Assembly (NCBI RefSeq): GCF_032854445.1 | Contig: NC_088295.1 | Location: 33,572,510 to 33,636,509 of the forward strand | Reading direction: 5' to 3' | Source of the DNA: Liolophura sinensis | Taxonomy: Eukaryota; Mollusca; Polyplacophora; Chitonida; Chitonidae | DNA length: 64,000 nucleotides | Part shown: positions 29,423 through 43,443 of the stretch, piece after piece | Layout of the letters: each line of letters begins with the position of its first letter | How positions within the stretch are numbered: the stretch's first letter is position 1 | The notes under the pieces: generated by a model | Seen by the model: the letters and a program-made list of their open reading frames with translations, nothing else | Database searches by the model: none | Told to the model about the DNA's origin: nothing | Position numbers and translations under genes: made by a program

Positions 29423-31090
29423 CTGAAAATTAAAACGTACACGCTTACTTAATGAATCCAAATGGTAGTTAGCTTACGGCACAATAATCACTATACGTAA
29501 CGGTCATTTCCAAAGTGAATACTCTTGAGGCAGAGACTTTACAGCTGGCAAAAGATAGCGGAGCAGCACAGCTGATGAGATACACGCTCTACCACAGAGC
29601 TGCTGTCAAGAAAACTAGCACGTCTGTATCTAGTCTGCCTTTACAAAAAGTTATCTTCGAAAAATTGAACGTTTCCATTATGCCAGATCCTTATACATCT
29701 GCAGCATTTGAGTTCACCACTTTAAACACAATCTCTGTAAATTGACGTGAAGAGGTTCTTAAATTGGCTGGTTCACCTTTCACAGGCAAGGTGCGTGGCC
29801 ATGAATTTCGTGCGGTTACAACCACTTTGCGGCTTTCGAGTTTGAAAGGAACATTAAAGAGACGTTAAGGTGGCTCTATTCACCCGCTGTCTGTCGGGAC
29901 ACAGTGCTTCTGAGCGAAGATGAAGCTCTTCCCGCTTCAACCTCTTCGGTTATACGCTTCCATTTATAGATTCCGAAAAATAGACCATCCGGAGTCAGGT
30001 TTCCGCTAAATATAGCGAAGATATTAACACTTTTACAAATTATTCTTTATATTCGCCTTTTTCCACAATGGAAGTGGACAGCGGCATGTTTTCTGACAAG
30101 CGGCAGCAAAGAAAATGGTTTGCACACTGTGAAAGCCGAGGCCCTCCTACGCTGGAGGTACTGCCTGCTCTTGGTAGGGTCTAAGCGAGAGATATGTTAA
30201 GGTAGAAAGGTGCAGGCATACGATCTGAGACTCTCCTGTCATCTTCACAGTACCACTCTCTTATAGAACATTTACAATGGCGGCGAAAAGCCGTTCAGAC
30301 GAACACTGATAGACGTAGAGCAGCCGTTAAACAAATTATATATTCCTTCAGAGGGTAAGCTAAGCAGATGGAACTCGGCTAGAAACGGTTATAGCAGTCA
30401 AAACAGCCAGCCACGGTTAATATATGAAGGCTTATCCCCAGGGGAAAAGAAACAGGTGACTGTTGGCAAAAAGCAGCTGAGATACAGTACACGAGAGTGA
30501 CAAAGGGGTGAGCAAGATTCAAGGGAAGTTTGTAGTAAAGCTCTATCTCTCAAAGTCTGGCAGCCGACCTCGACCCTGGCACTGGCCCATTCCCCAGTGC
30601 ATGAATTGAACAGATAAGATAACTGGTACTCATCCACGGCTCGCATCCTTGCTTTGCCAAAATCAAGCTGACACTGCGGCCAGCTCTTACCACAAATATT
30701 CGAAACCTTTTACAGTAAGGCATCCAATACCGAGGTGGCACTGGTCGGAGAGCTTTCCAGATACATTGACAGCCAGGATACACATTTTAAATGTTAATAC
30801 TATTTTGGTAATATCATTATAGCAACTTAAACAATGGCTTTAGCAGAAATACGTTTTAAATGCAATGATGATAATTGCAATTTATTTAACGTCACTGATC
30901 TAGAAATACTCAAAGCAGTCTTTCGTTTTAATTGAATATTTACCCAAAACCAATCTGTTATATTTATGGACAACACAATGAAGCTAGTCACATTGGATAA
31001 AACCGTTGTGTTTGAGAGAAAATGTCAAATACCAGAGAAATGGGCACACACTGAAACACTTTTCAGGTAGATAATACGTATTTTTTGTAG
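29423..31090. other. Probable 5' region of ndnf, promoter not located
   Basis: Because coding exon 1 begins right after a splice acceptor, a 5' untranslated exon and promoter should lie here or further right. A TATAAAT on the minus strand (29962-29968) and a possible donor AAAG|GTGAAC (29776) could define a small first exon, but either may be chance. The more GC-rich stretch at 30.4-30.8 kb has no recognised content. Confidence 0.25.
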
Positions 31091-31390
31091 TCCAAAGTTA
31101 GGAAAGATGATTTGAGTAAATCAAAATCAGGAACGGCTAGTTAACTGAATAAAGTTGAGAGTGAGACAAATTAATAGAATGAAATGTTGACAGTGAAAGT
31201 TATAGTTATATAGGAAGAACTGGAATGTAAACAGAAATTAAAAAGATTAAAGTAAAAAAGGAAATGTGAACAAGGTAAATGAAAGTTAGAAAAAGTGAGC
31301 GGGGTAAATAAACTTTAAGAGAGGCTAAGGTTTATGAAACGTACGAAAAGTGATTAAAGTAGTGAAACTTAGGAAAGATGGTGTTCAAAC
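31091..31390 (+). other. Purine-rich, strand-asymmetric noncoding stretch
   Basis: About 300 bp in which the plus strand is strongly biased to A and G, with recurring AAAGTTAGGAAAG, GTGAAAGTTA and AAAGTGA-like words. It may be a decayed tandem repeat; no clean period was found. Confidence 0.4.
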
Positions 31391-34300
31391 CAGTACAGGG
31401 GTATTTCTGCATAATTTCTGCACGCAGCTTGTAGATATATCATCACATCAGGTTTCCCTTGTTAAGGAAGGTTTTATTAAAACAAGCAAGCTAACAGTTT
31501 AAAGATGTGGTGTACACTGTAACGCCTGTGATTTTACGCCCTTCGTGGGACGAAACTGTACTAATTACCAGCACCTCAAGCAAGCGGGTGTCCGAAAGTT
31601 GAGGGCCGTTGCCAAGCGTCTGCGTCAACATAAAGTGACTAAGGAACTGGAAACCAGGATTCATGATAAAATCTGGCCACCTAATCGTAATGACGTCACA
31701 ATAGTAGCCCCATGCGCCGTACTATCTTGCGGCTTGTCGACGTCATGCCACTTTGTACCGAACATATAGTCGTTGTACCTGCGCTATATGTGACTCTCGA
31801 TAAGGTTTGTTTGATGTTACCGAACCTTCAGCCTCGTCCTGCGTCGCTATCCAAGAACTAATTACCTCTCGTTTTTCGTTGTAAACCATCTTGCCAAAAG
31901 AAGGCGAAGAAAACGCTGCCGCGCGTGGGTGTCGCCGTTTGAATCAACACGTGTTTCCGCATAACCGTTTTAGCCTGCATTTGGAATGTGATGCGAGAAC
32001 AATTGTGCTTTCTGTCGTTCACACAGCTGCTGTAACACCGTGTTATCAGACGTCGCCGATGACATAATAAGCCTCCACGATAAATGCAAAGTCACTGATT
32101 AATCTCACAGGTAACCGACAGCTGATTACCGATTACCGGCAAATTTCAACACACAGGGAATCTCAACTTGCCTGTAAAGCGCTCAGGAACACTATCCAAG
32201 TCAAACAAGTCTGCATGTCTGCCAGGATACAGTATCGTAGCTTGATAACAAGGGAACTGTGCCTCACATTCAAGTTACATCAGTCACACAATCAACAGAT
32301 TTCTTCAGCGCACGTGTAAAATTTTTCAATTCTGCGTGTTAAGTCCGATATTCGTTTGTACAAGGCTTAAATCATAGAGAATAAGACAAGAGCAGAGACA
32401 ACAATGTGATACCTGGCAAATGGTCACACATAACTTTTGAAATACAACATCTAAACGATGAAGAGGTTTTCAAAGTCAATAATCGCAATACTCGTTTCGA
32501 AAGAAGCCTATGTTTCTTAATAATTATACAGTTAGTATATAAATCTGGTAACGTGTAAAAGGCCAGCAGTCGTAGGTTTGCACTGATGCAACAGTCGATA
32601 TTCTAGGCATGGCATCCAAACCAAATTACAAACTCGACGTATTCGAATAATGGTCGAGTTGAACACAAATACAAAGTTGCGCTTTGGCTCCACGTGTTCT
32701 TAAAAGCATCGATGTAAACATGTATGCTTACTGTGCGGTTCTAGTTAAGCAGAGCCCAGTTCTGTGGACTTACTTTAGGGTATTATCATTATTGTTCTGG
32801 TCAAAGGTTACATACGTAATACGCAGACATGCAATAAGTCCTATATCACTACATTTGTTAGATACAAGGTGTAATTTCCTCATCCCGTAGCGAATTCCGA
32901 TATAATACAAACCCGACAAACAAACATTGTTTGTAAATTTTCATTGCTTCCCACGCATGCCTTTGCATTAAAACTTTCTGCAGGAGCCGATAGCTTGAAG
33001 AAGGTTGGCACTGAAGTGAAATTTCGATAACTGTCTCTCAACACAGTACTGTTTAATGCTTTAAGTCCTATAATTAGGCTCATACACCATGGGTTAAATT
33101 CTGGAATTATAGTCAAATCGGCTATATGTGGAATCTGTATATATGGTTTCCCTGCCTCGGGTGAACATACTAAGTTTGTGACTAGTCCAGTATTTGCTGT
33201 ATGAAACAACAGTTCTCTCCATGGTTAAGCAGAAAATAATTAGGCCTATTCTAAATGTAGTCTCATAAAATTCAAAGCAATCTGCACTAAAGTGGGAACA
33301 TTTACTGAAAATAATGGTCAGAATTCATAGTGTATGAGATGTATGAAACTGAAAAAGAAAAAACTATTACTGCATATCGGCGTTGATACATGAATATTAA
33401 ATAACACCGCTTGTGCTCCTTACTATATGACCTAAATATAGGGGCAAGGCTGGAATAAAAAAAAGTTAAAATATGCCGTACGTCGTCGGTATTTCTGACA
33501 GTATGACGTAAGTCTACACCTGAACGGGTCTATGAAGAATTATACCGATAAACAGATATCTATAGATATCTTAACTCGATAGATACATTTAGATGTGAGA
33601 CGTCTTTTTGAGAGATCCGTCATACAACCAAGTGGCCATATTGCCGCCATTTAGTCAGCCGTAGGCAGTCTAGTCACATTTAAGTCACTTTCTCATGCAT
33701 GGGACTCGTTGATAGCATACGGCATGATATCAACAATAGGGCAGAATGGTACCTACAGATCACATGGGCCTTGATCACGTCCACGCTTAGTATCCTGCAT
33801 TGAAAACAAAGCGAACAGCTGATCTGTACCTACCTGTTTGAGGCTCTGTCATAAATATTACCTGGCGGCTGTTCAACTATGGTCGAAATCACGCAGTATA
33901 AATCCATTTCCACTAAGTCTATATTTAGACATCAGAATAAATTATACGATAAGGCATCATAGAATTTGACCAAGTGGCATGCAAACTATTTTTAGTGACA
34001 TGTTCGGGGGTGGAAATAAATAGGACACTTTTGTCAAGTAAAGCAAATGTCATCGGCCTCACATGTGTTGTCTGAAGAGCTCTCCAGTGTGTACACTCTA
34101 CTTGAGTACCTTTAGTTTTTCTCTAATGCTCAGCGTCTGTCGCTATAACACGAAACCGTAACGTCATAATGGCGGGTTGGAAGATGTGAGCGGAAGCATA
34201 TGTTCATATTTCTTATAAAACCCCAGAGTGTTTGTTTACTAAGCGGTTCCAATTGTGACAAATCTGCATACTCGTCAAGCCCCGTGGGAGAGGCAAACAG

Positions 34301-34848
34301 AGGATGAGGACGACCCCCCGCTGGGTGTCCTCATCACGTTACACAGTTTCGATATGGTACGCTTGGTCGGACTGTCGCTCACATCGCGAATATCATCGGT
34401 ATTCACATTGACAATATTGCTTAAGACCATTTTCCTAGTCTAATAAAATTCTCAGCTTATTTTGTGCCGCGCGTTGGAGTATTATCAAACCGAAACTGGG
34501 CGCATGATTTAAAAAATCCATTCTGTAAAGGTATTTTACTATCACATGTTGTATAATTGCGAAATAACTTACAAAAGAAATTCTCTGTCACGTCACCAGC
34601 GCCATAATATCACCGTCCCACATTGTAAACTCGGTGACATGGTTTAAATGGTACTAACGTCACTAAGTTGGCAAATGTACGAGTGATTCGAGGATGCATG
34701 ACCCATACTTTGTTTGACACGTCCAAATGCCACACGACTAAATGGACTAAATAACCACAGTGTATTTTATAATTTTATAAGTTTATAATCAACTTGAACG
34801 AAAGAACATGTAATAACCTTTTTAAAAAAACACTAAACCTGCCGTTCT

Positions 34849-34851
<3 letters not shown>
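31391..34851. other. Unassigned noncoding stretch
   Basis: ORFs up to 109 codons (for example 32880-33209, minus) show no recognised motif. An 18-bp perfect palindrome, AGATATCTATAGATATCT, lies at 33554-33571. Nothing else is supportable. Confidence 0.4.

Positions 34852-34912
<61 letters not shown>
34852..34912. repeat. (TA)n microsatellite
   Basis: About 60 bp of pure TA dinucleotides. Confidence 0.97.
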
Positions 34913-34915
<3 letters not shown>

Positions 34916-37900
34916 ATCCTTTAATAATCAAATATTAAACCTGTCAAAAACCCGTATTGAACTCTATTACAGCTTTTATTTCTGCCCTAAATTATAATAT
35001 CCATTACCACTTGATCTCTTTTTGTGAAAAATTTCTCACAAAAAAAGCAATCAAAGACGTAACTTTCTCAGACCGAATAGTAGGCGCAGTAAACTGTAAC
35101 ATAAAAACTCTGGTACAAACAGAGGTGTGTAAACGTCGCTCATTGAATACAGGTGGCACCGCCTATCTCACATAGATTCTCAGATCCCAGCATAACCAGT
35201 CGACAGTTCTTGTAATCAGAAACAACTTCACTTAGTCGAATGTACGTAAGGATTGCTGGGGGCTACCTAATACCATATGTTTGTCTAAGTTTGTATACAT
35301 CTTCAAAGTATCCTGGAAGGGTAAAGGCGGTCACCCCGAGGCCCGGGATCTAATAGTGAGTGGGGAACGGACTGCACAAGACGATGAATCCATTTCTACG
35401 AACTATATACCTATATCACTAGCTCGCTGCACAGCGGCGTCACGCGTACATCTTCATCCTATTAACTGACAATAATCGTTAAAAAATACCGAAATACTTA
35501 TATTTTACATCATCAGTGCTATATCTCATGATAAACTAGAAGAGAACTTCTTTGACACAACCCACGGGCCGTTGACACCTGCACTGGTATCACTTATAAA
35601 CGTCATATCAAGGCCCTACTGTAAGCAGTACTCCGTAGGGATTGCGCCGAACCATGCAGTGGAGGTTGTTTAGTTTTCAGTCCAAGGCGATGACAGATTT
35701 ATGGGATTTATGAACCTGCGCGCTACATGAATGACACACCACCTTGGCGTCTAGGTCAGAATGGGGCTATCTTACTACAGAACATGCTGGTGCATCAGGA
35801 CTCGCATCTTGCTTATGATATAGCCGATGAAAGCATTGCACAGGAAGACATATTCAGAAGTCACTTTTAAGTGGTCTGAACCGAAAGCTACAATTATACC
35901 GAAATAGATGGAGGAAAGATTGGTGGTTAGAATTCCACAATGACTGGCATGTCAATGGCTTATTTGTCATTCTGGAGATACTCCGTGGTATAGTCTAACA
36001 GGACAGCTGTGTTTGTGGCAATACCTGGGGGAACGTGCACGGTATGTATAGATGAGGGGGAATGCTTTAGACCTGAGTTATCATTAATTAGCGGAATTTG
36101 CAACCAGTGATACTTTGACCTGTTAACACATCACTTGTAATTGATGTACGGCTAGAGCATCTGAATCAGCGAGGAATCATTGAAAACATAAAACATGATT
36201 AAAATATGATGCATTCCAAATTGCTCGCCAAGTAATTGGTGCCAAATACAAAAACTACAAGTTTACAAAATGTAGGTATTAAATAAAAACGAATGCTTTG
36301 ATTCTGGACGTCTTCCCTGAAAAATAGTTATTAGGTGTTGACAGGAGAAGGTAGGTGTCAAATCCTTCAGCATCTCGGCTCCCCCGGACCGGCTTCTGTA
36401 TCACAAAGACCAGAACAATCACCAGCTACAGGAAACACCTGCCCATTATATTTCCACAGGAGAAGTTATCTGGCTAGATATCAACCTGCGTGAAGGAATA
36501 TCATAGCACTATTTTGTTGTAGTGAACAGCCTGGATTTAGGGAATCAGCGGGAAAAACGCCAAAGCGATCTAGCGATCTCGCCCCCAAAGCAGCACTATT
36601 CTGTCTAGACAGCAACTACGATTCCTGTACGTAACGAACCTGCCCACGAATCTTTCCCACCGGCAATTATCCGCCCTTACCTTAAACTAGAGCCTCACGC
36701 TAGAGCCACAGATTGCTGGAAGAGGAGCTATTTAGTGATAATCAGCTTTAGGGTTGAAGATATACCCTGCCTAGTAGTGTCTAGTGACCACGCTCTCCAA
36801 ACGGTACACGTCAGCTGGAAAGGTAGATAGAATTCTCAGATCTGACAAACATTGGCGAAGATGTAAATTCTTGCTCGTCCTTTGAAGCCCGTGCTAATGA
36901 AGACAGCGCTGATATGATGTGAGTTTGGGACGGATGCTCACCGACAGGGATGCATTGTACCATAAATTACAAGAATTCGAAATCTTAGCCTACACAGTTC
37001 AACGATGTTTTTTTCTGACATCTAAAAATGTTGGAATACTAGGTTACGAAGGTTATCACAAATTGTACCCTGACTATATAATTATGATCTCACTTGCTTT
37101 AACCCAATAATAATAATAATGTAAAAGGTATCGCAATTATTCAGCCATACGAAATATGGGCGTATAAATACATGAAACATCCTGTTAAAAGATTGCATCG
37201 GTAATGGGAGCTGTCTACAGAAAAGTCTTCCAGAAAGCATCACATTTACATCAATTCACTTAAATTAACAAACCACGTTATCTAACATCTTGTTTTCAAT
37301 AGACGCCTACCTTCCGCAATGCACGAAAACAGCCATCAAAGCGTATTCCAAAAAACGACCTGTCTGGGGATATATAGCACAAAAACCTAACCGCCAACAA
37401 ATGTGCTCACTTTAATTATATGTCACTTTAGTATTTTGTGTATGACGCACATGGCTTTGAAAACACAAAGCATTCTGCTCAAACTTCCTGCAAATGTCCA
37501 CCAGTTTCCTTTTCACACTTAACTCTGCTAAAGAGTTGGGTCAGATTACGTGGGAGGAAATTAGAAGTTTGCACTAAAAAAAGAAAAGCATATACAATCT
37601 AATTGACGACTAGTCTCTCCGACGACTAAATGTACATGTATATGGAACTGTATACCTCCCCCGCCTCGATAAATTATGAGGACAACTAGCTTTGGGGAAG
37701 CAGCAAACTCCAAAAAGTGGAGCGTAAACTTTTGTCAGTAAAGAGCAAATCGAAAGTTTCACTACATAGCTTTGCCCCATAATCAAATCTTAAGGCTTTC
37801 TTAGTTGACTGTAACACATGAATATCTGTATGTTTAAATTTCGATATATAAGCGTCTCTTCACCCAAGCATGCGACATATATGGCCACCAGAATCATGTC

Positions 37901-38064
37901 AGCAAAAAAGTTTGAGCCAAATGCATTATGACGTAACATTTTGTATGGCAGTATGTTATTTGGCCGTAAACAGCTTCGACAGAAATCGTCAACTATGAAA
38001 TATGACCTAATTACTCACGTCTACACAACAGTGTATTCACACTATGATAATCTATAACAATTAA
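34913..38064. other. Unassigned noncoding stretch
   Basis: No recognised protein, RNA or repeat before the SINE at 38.07 kb. ORFs are all under 75 codons. Confidence 0.45.
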
Positions 38065-38225
38065 TTTATTTATTTTTTTGATTGGTCTTTTACGCCGTAC
38101 TCAAGAATATTTCACTTATACGACGGCGGCCAGCATTATGGTGGGTGGAACCGGGCACGACCATCCGCAGGTTGCTGAAGACCTCCCCCACGTAGCGCGC
38201 TAACCAACTGAGCCACGGAGGCACC
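38065..38225 (-). mobile_element. SINE with internal deletion and 10-bp target-site duplication
   Basis: Same family as 23315-23558: tail (TTTTACGCCGTACTCAAGAA, TATTTCACTTATACGACGGC), core (GGCCAGCATTATGGTGGG, CCATCCGCAGGTTGCTG) and box A (reverse complement CCAACTGAGCCA, 38204-38215). The box B region between core and box A is missing, so it could not be transcribed normally. TAACAATTAA flanks it at 38055-38064 and 38226-38235. Confidence 0.92.
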
Positions 38226-40004
38226 TAACAATTAACTGCACCATGAGAACAACGTATAGGAAGACATATTTTTGTTCAAGTATCTGTAGGCTTCACATAC
38301 AAAATGGAAACCAAGGAAAGATTTGATGATCGTGAACTGTGATCGTGAGTTTCCAGTATGGAAGCACAGTCAAGATAACTCTGTCGATATACATCGTATG
38401 GAAGTACATATAAGTAGACAATTCATTCAGTGTACATCGCACCGTCGCATGTCAATACACACTTGAGTTGTTGTTTGACGTCATATTCAAAATACGTAGC
38501 TATGCCACATCCCTGACAAGTCGTTCTTTTTCGCTCAGCGGGCGTCTAGTGCCACAAGAGATCACGTTTCGTCGGTTTAAGATCTTGTTTATGCCGAACA
38601 TTATTACTTATGATATATGGCAATTGTCCTATGTAACGTACTTTCGAGACATATGTGATTCTGTAGCAACTTAATACATTAAACATAAGATGCATGTCTT
38701 GTACTCAAGTCGTGACGATGACGATATGTCTATATACCGGTCAGAATGTACAGCACTGGGTCATGGGTTAGTAAAATAAACTAATAACAGGCAGAGTTTT
38801 AGGGCGGGGGGAAACACTAGCGTTAATATATTCATGTCAAAAATTCTGAGAGATGTGCAACCACCGGCGAAGAAAACGGGTGTATTTCCATAGGCGTTAG
38901 GAGTTGGCAAGAGTGTCAGGGAGAAAAGCTCAACGGATGGTCCACCCAGCGTTACTTGTTGCTTGTTCTGTCGCTACATTCTAACCTCCAACAAATGAAA
39001 GCAACATGTCAGCCGTCAGTTTTAATTAAGTTGTAGTCGACACCAGACTGTCCCACGCAACCATTGTCGCTTAACAAACCTTTACTTTATTGAGCTCGGT
39101 CTAAAATGGTGCAAAAAAGAACTGAAGTAACAAGAAAGAAGACACGCCCATACACCATGTGCTATCGGATATCATCTACTCAGCGAAATCTGCCTGAATA
39201 AAACACTTCCAGACCGGCTTAATTCGAGATTGATTATCATGTCTACCACAGCTGACTAACAATTGTCGACAGTTAGAGGAGGTTTCAGTTTAACTGTTGG
39301 ATTCTGCTGAGTAGCGAGGTTCCACGTTGAGCCTTTTGCAATTGACCTGTCCTAAACAGAATTCTCGGCTATAGACTAAGAAATGTTCAGTGTATTTAAT
39401 TCCGCTTAATTCGGAGCTAAGGGAGGATAACCTTTCTGTTGAATAAAATTACTACGGTTGCATATATTAACAGTTGCAATCAAAGCTCAACTGACATACA
39501 TATTTTTGACAGACAACCGGCACGGCACACGATTTTGGCACTGATTAAATTCACGCGCTAAGAACATTCTGTGCGCCATTTCCGGCATAACTGAAAACTG
39601 TTGACTGCTTTTCTTTACGTGTCTCCTTCCTGTTTTTGTAGTGAATATACAGCCATTTGTGTCGATCGTTGTTTTCCATACACTTGTTGTGTGAGTATAT
39701 TATGACTGAAAGTATATTATGACTGAAGACGAGCGGTATATATACGTTACGAATGTTCATGGGCTGATCTTTTCTGTAACATGTGAGGGCACTGTTTTCC
39801 TGAGAACAATACAAAATTTCAAAAAACACCTTTGCATATCGCAATTTATATTCCGTAATGCAGGAATAAAACATGCGGGAACAACCTCCGACTATTTCTC
39901 ATTGAACTGTTGAATGTTACATGGACACCTGAATTATGTAATCATATGTTTTGCGAGTGGAAAAGTAGTGAATCGGATAAATAAAGAAACAATAGACAAA
40001 TATG

Positions 40005-40005
<1 letters not shown>
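38226..40005. other. Unassigned noncoding stretch
   Basis: ORFs up to 107 codons without recognised motifs, no evident repeat family. Confidence 0.45.
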
Positions 40006-40051
<46 letters not shown>

Positions 40052-40064
40052 TATATATATATAT
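40006..40064. repeat. (TA)n microsatellite
   Basis: About 60 bp of TA dinucleotides with a single GA interruption. Confidence 0.96.
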
Positions 40065-43000
40065 GTTAGACTGGAAGCTGTTTGAGCGTCTCCCGTAACA
40101 CAACGCCTGACCCAGGGGAATGTAACAGCGGGTGGGGTGGGGGGGTACATACTAACGTTTTCGTCAGCTGTGAAAGGTGCATAACTAGTCTGAGGCTGCC
40201 CGGCATGCCGAGAGATTCTTAATTTGTATAAACCCGAGCAGCGAGCTAATAGAGCTGTTAAAAGAAAGATGGTAACTGGCGAGTTAAAGGCTGACCCCGT
40301 CTTAGCAATGACCCAGCGTGACAGGGTCAGTCTCGAGCGGGCATCTGGCTTCCATCACCACCAGATTATATCTACACAAGGCGTGATGGCCACATAATAG
40401 CATCTGTACCATGCTACAGCCGGGAGAAAGCTGCACAAGAAAGACGAGTCAGACCTCCATACCTCCCCCATCCTCACACACACTACTACCATTTAACTTA
40501 CCAACCCTGCAGTTTAAAATCGATCTCTCTTGTAGACATCATTTTAACTTTAACAATGTGTGATGAGAGAGACAACTGTTTGCATTACTTGTAAATAATT
40601 ATTGAATATAGATAAAAGTGTTTGGAATGCACCATAGGCTACCTGTGCGCCTCAGTTACGTTGTGTACATTATGATGATCATCAGGTATGTAGGTAGTCT
40701 ACAGCTCAGCTTAAACTCCAAACCAACACGTAAAATGCTTTACATTTAGCTTTGCCATGTGGAAACGGGGAGCACGTGGTGTGCGTAAAGGTCGCCATTG
40801 GTGGAGTATCATCCAGTATGTGGCGTTTTATAAGTTATCCCTGTGGACTTTATTAAAACGATCTGAGACGTTCACGACGTGGAGCAGCCTGTCCAACACA
40901 TCTGGATCCAATACAGCCGTGGAGCTGTACGCTCATGTAGTTAGTCACTAAATGAGATAAGAAAAAGGAGAGAACGATTATGTTCTACGAGTCGGCAATA
41001 ATAAACACATCACCATTTATTATTCCAGAAAGCTTTTTTTCTGGGCCAATTCCGAATCTGTTTGCATTTAAATGCGCGGAAATAGGTCTGAACATCTCGC
41101 GGTGAAAACTGCACTGATATTGAGACGCTGGCAGGTTTCCTGTGTGGTAATACGTGAACTCCTCGGTTAACACGCACGCATCATCTTACTAGATCAAACT
41201 CACCATGCTAGCAATTACGATGGCCTTTGTTTTGATCTGACGCGTAATCTCGCAAGGAACATTTATAGCCCGCTTAGCTTCGCTATTATACGAGAAAATC
41301 CGCGGAAAATTATACATACATGTATCATCAATAGTTGTCGATACCATAAAAAACAAATTTACCGAAAAGTTGGTTTTTTGAGTTGGTTTTTTTCTTTTGT
41401 GGTTTTTTTTTTTACACATTACAGTGAAATCATTTGTAAATCAAATGTACACAACAGCTTACTTTCACTTTTCACTTTGAAATTTCAGCCCACCACCTTT
41501 GTGTAACACATTGCAAATAACGGTTTCGTACACCACATGCGCTTGTTCCGACTCATATTTGCGGCTTTCAGAAGCAGGTAAAAGCCTTGAGCTTAGGGTA
41601 ATTTGTACGGGTCGGTTTACATTGCCTGTCAGTGAGGCCTCAAACGAAATATAACTCCCTCGGGAGGATTCGGCTGCGGGGCTTGCTTTTCGCAGCCCCT
41701 TAGGCCTCCTTCGGTTCGGTGGATCTTAGAAGTACAGGATACATGTACATGTAGTAGAAAGACAGATGAAGCCTTTATCACAATCAACAATGTCCAGGTT
41801 AGCTTGTTAGTCACACGCATCTACACCCTATATTCATCAATCCAGTCAAGCAATTATGAATAAAACTTCGCATTGCTTAGAGATTTCTCTCCAAAATAGC
41901 CGGAGGCAGGAAACACGTGAAGATAGCCCTCGATATCTGAAGGAAAGCGGCACTCGTGAACAGGAAACACTAGATTTATTTCGTATATTCGGCAGCGTGC
42001 TCATGATGACTGCGAGGTGGTTATACCACGACACTGACCAGAGCGTTATCAGTTCACACATCGGGCTGCCATCACCGGCTCTCTTTGCATTAGTTACATG
42101 TCCGAACATGTAGCCACTGTAAAAATGGTGTCATTAAGGTTGTAGGAGATCCCGCCACAGGACAAGACAATCCCAGTTCTCGTGCACTTGTTCAAGTTGT
42201 GAAAGCGGAAGTCAGCATACACAGCATGCATGTCATAAACATCCCCAATGTCGGCAACATCAAAGCAAGCGAAAATATTGTGATGTTAACATGTACGACA
42301 ATACATAGTAGTGCTTTCTACATGAAATTTTATGGTTTGAATGAAACCTGAGTTCCTGCCCGAAAAAACTTGTGCAAAATAAAAAGTGTATGTTTATTGC
42401 AGTGTGCATGTCCTAATTAGTGGTCTTACCTTAATTCTCTAGTCCAGCCAGGGCAGGTTTGAGAGGATTCTTACCATATCACCATGGAATCGCTATAAGA
42501 AGATATAAACGTCCGGATCAGACAATGTCCGAATACAGTTAACTACCATCATCCAGCCTGGTAAAAGCTCGAGTAAGTGGACTGGTCACGTGATCCATGT
42601 ACGTATCCCTGGATGAGGAAAAGTGGCTGCTACAATGGTGAAATAAGATATAGTAACACCTTGATCAAAGTCAACACGCATGGCCCGGTCCCTGCCGCCA
42701 GCGCCTGACCGCCAGCCCTGTGCGACCTGCCATTACGACGACCAGCGCTGCCAATTTAAAAGGCGTTCCTAGACTACTCACAAGTTCATGCACAAAGTTA
42801 CTGGTAATTCAATACCCAGGATCTTGAAGTCAGCAATAGAACAATTTTATAGACACGCTTGTCTTTTCCTTGTATTCTAAACCACGTGCCTAACTATGCA
42901 AACAAACGTAATGAGTTAAGCAGAGTTATGGATATGGGTGAGCGTTTCAGCTGGTGGCGAGTTGTTAACCAGAGCTCCCCCTTGTACGGCAAACCCGATC

Positions 43001-43083
43001 CTCAGTGGTGTACGGAGTCTTCTGCGTCAGGGATGAGCACTCCCTGGGGTTCCACGCTGCTTTCAGTCTCGACAGTAAAATCC
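40065..43083. other. Unassigned noncoding stretch
   Basis: Short ORFs on both strands (maximum about 90 codons) with no family recognised and no clear repeats. Confidence 0.4.
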
Positions 43084-43443
43084 TTAAGGATCTTGTTCGT
43101 TCACTCTCCACACTTCGCAGACGAAGTGTAAATAATAACAATCTTTCGAGAGCGGGATTTTCCGAAGTCCCCAAAAGTTGACCGAAGTGAATTGCTGGAA
43201 GTCAAGAGCAGCAAAGACAGAGCTGTGGTATTTTGGTGAGTCGTACTCGCTGAAGACGTTCGCTGTGTTCACCAGACGTGTGTGAGTTCCGGATAGGCAT
43301 CTGTTATCTACGGGAAAATTGCGGTGAGACGTGAGCTCGTGAAACAGCATGGTCCGGCAGGAATACAATAGTGTGGTAGGCTCAGAAGTCAGCTGGTCAA
43401 GCTCTGGCTCCGACCAGTCCGCTCTCTCCTCCAGCCTGCTGAT
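43084..43443 (-). other. Unrecognised open stretch, possible exon or old coding relic
   Basis: A 119-codon open stretch in a locally more GC-rich area. The first ATG is at 43350 (88 codons to the stop at 43084). The composition looks protein-like (segments ISRLEERADWSEPELDQL, NTANVFSEYDSPKYHSS, FWGLRKIPL), but I recognise no family and see no convincing splice sites. It could be a decayed exon or chance. Confidence 0.2.

Noticed and set aside
29520-29620. tRNA-like box A (GCTCTGTGGTAGAGCG) on the minus strand
   Set aside because: No box B or cloverleaf follows at the right distance; too weak to call a SINE or tRNA.
33554-33571. Perfect 18-bp palindrome AGATATCTATAGATATCT
   Set aside because: AT-rich simple palindrome, isolated, within what chance allows in a window of this size and composition.
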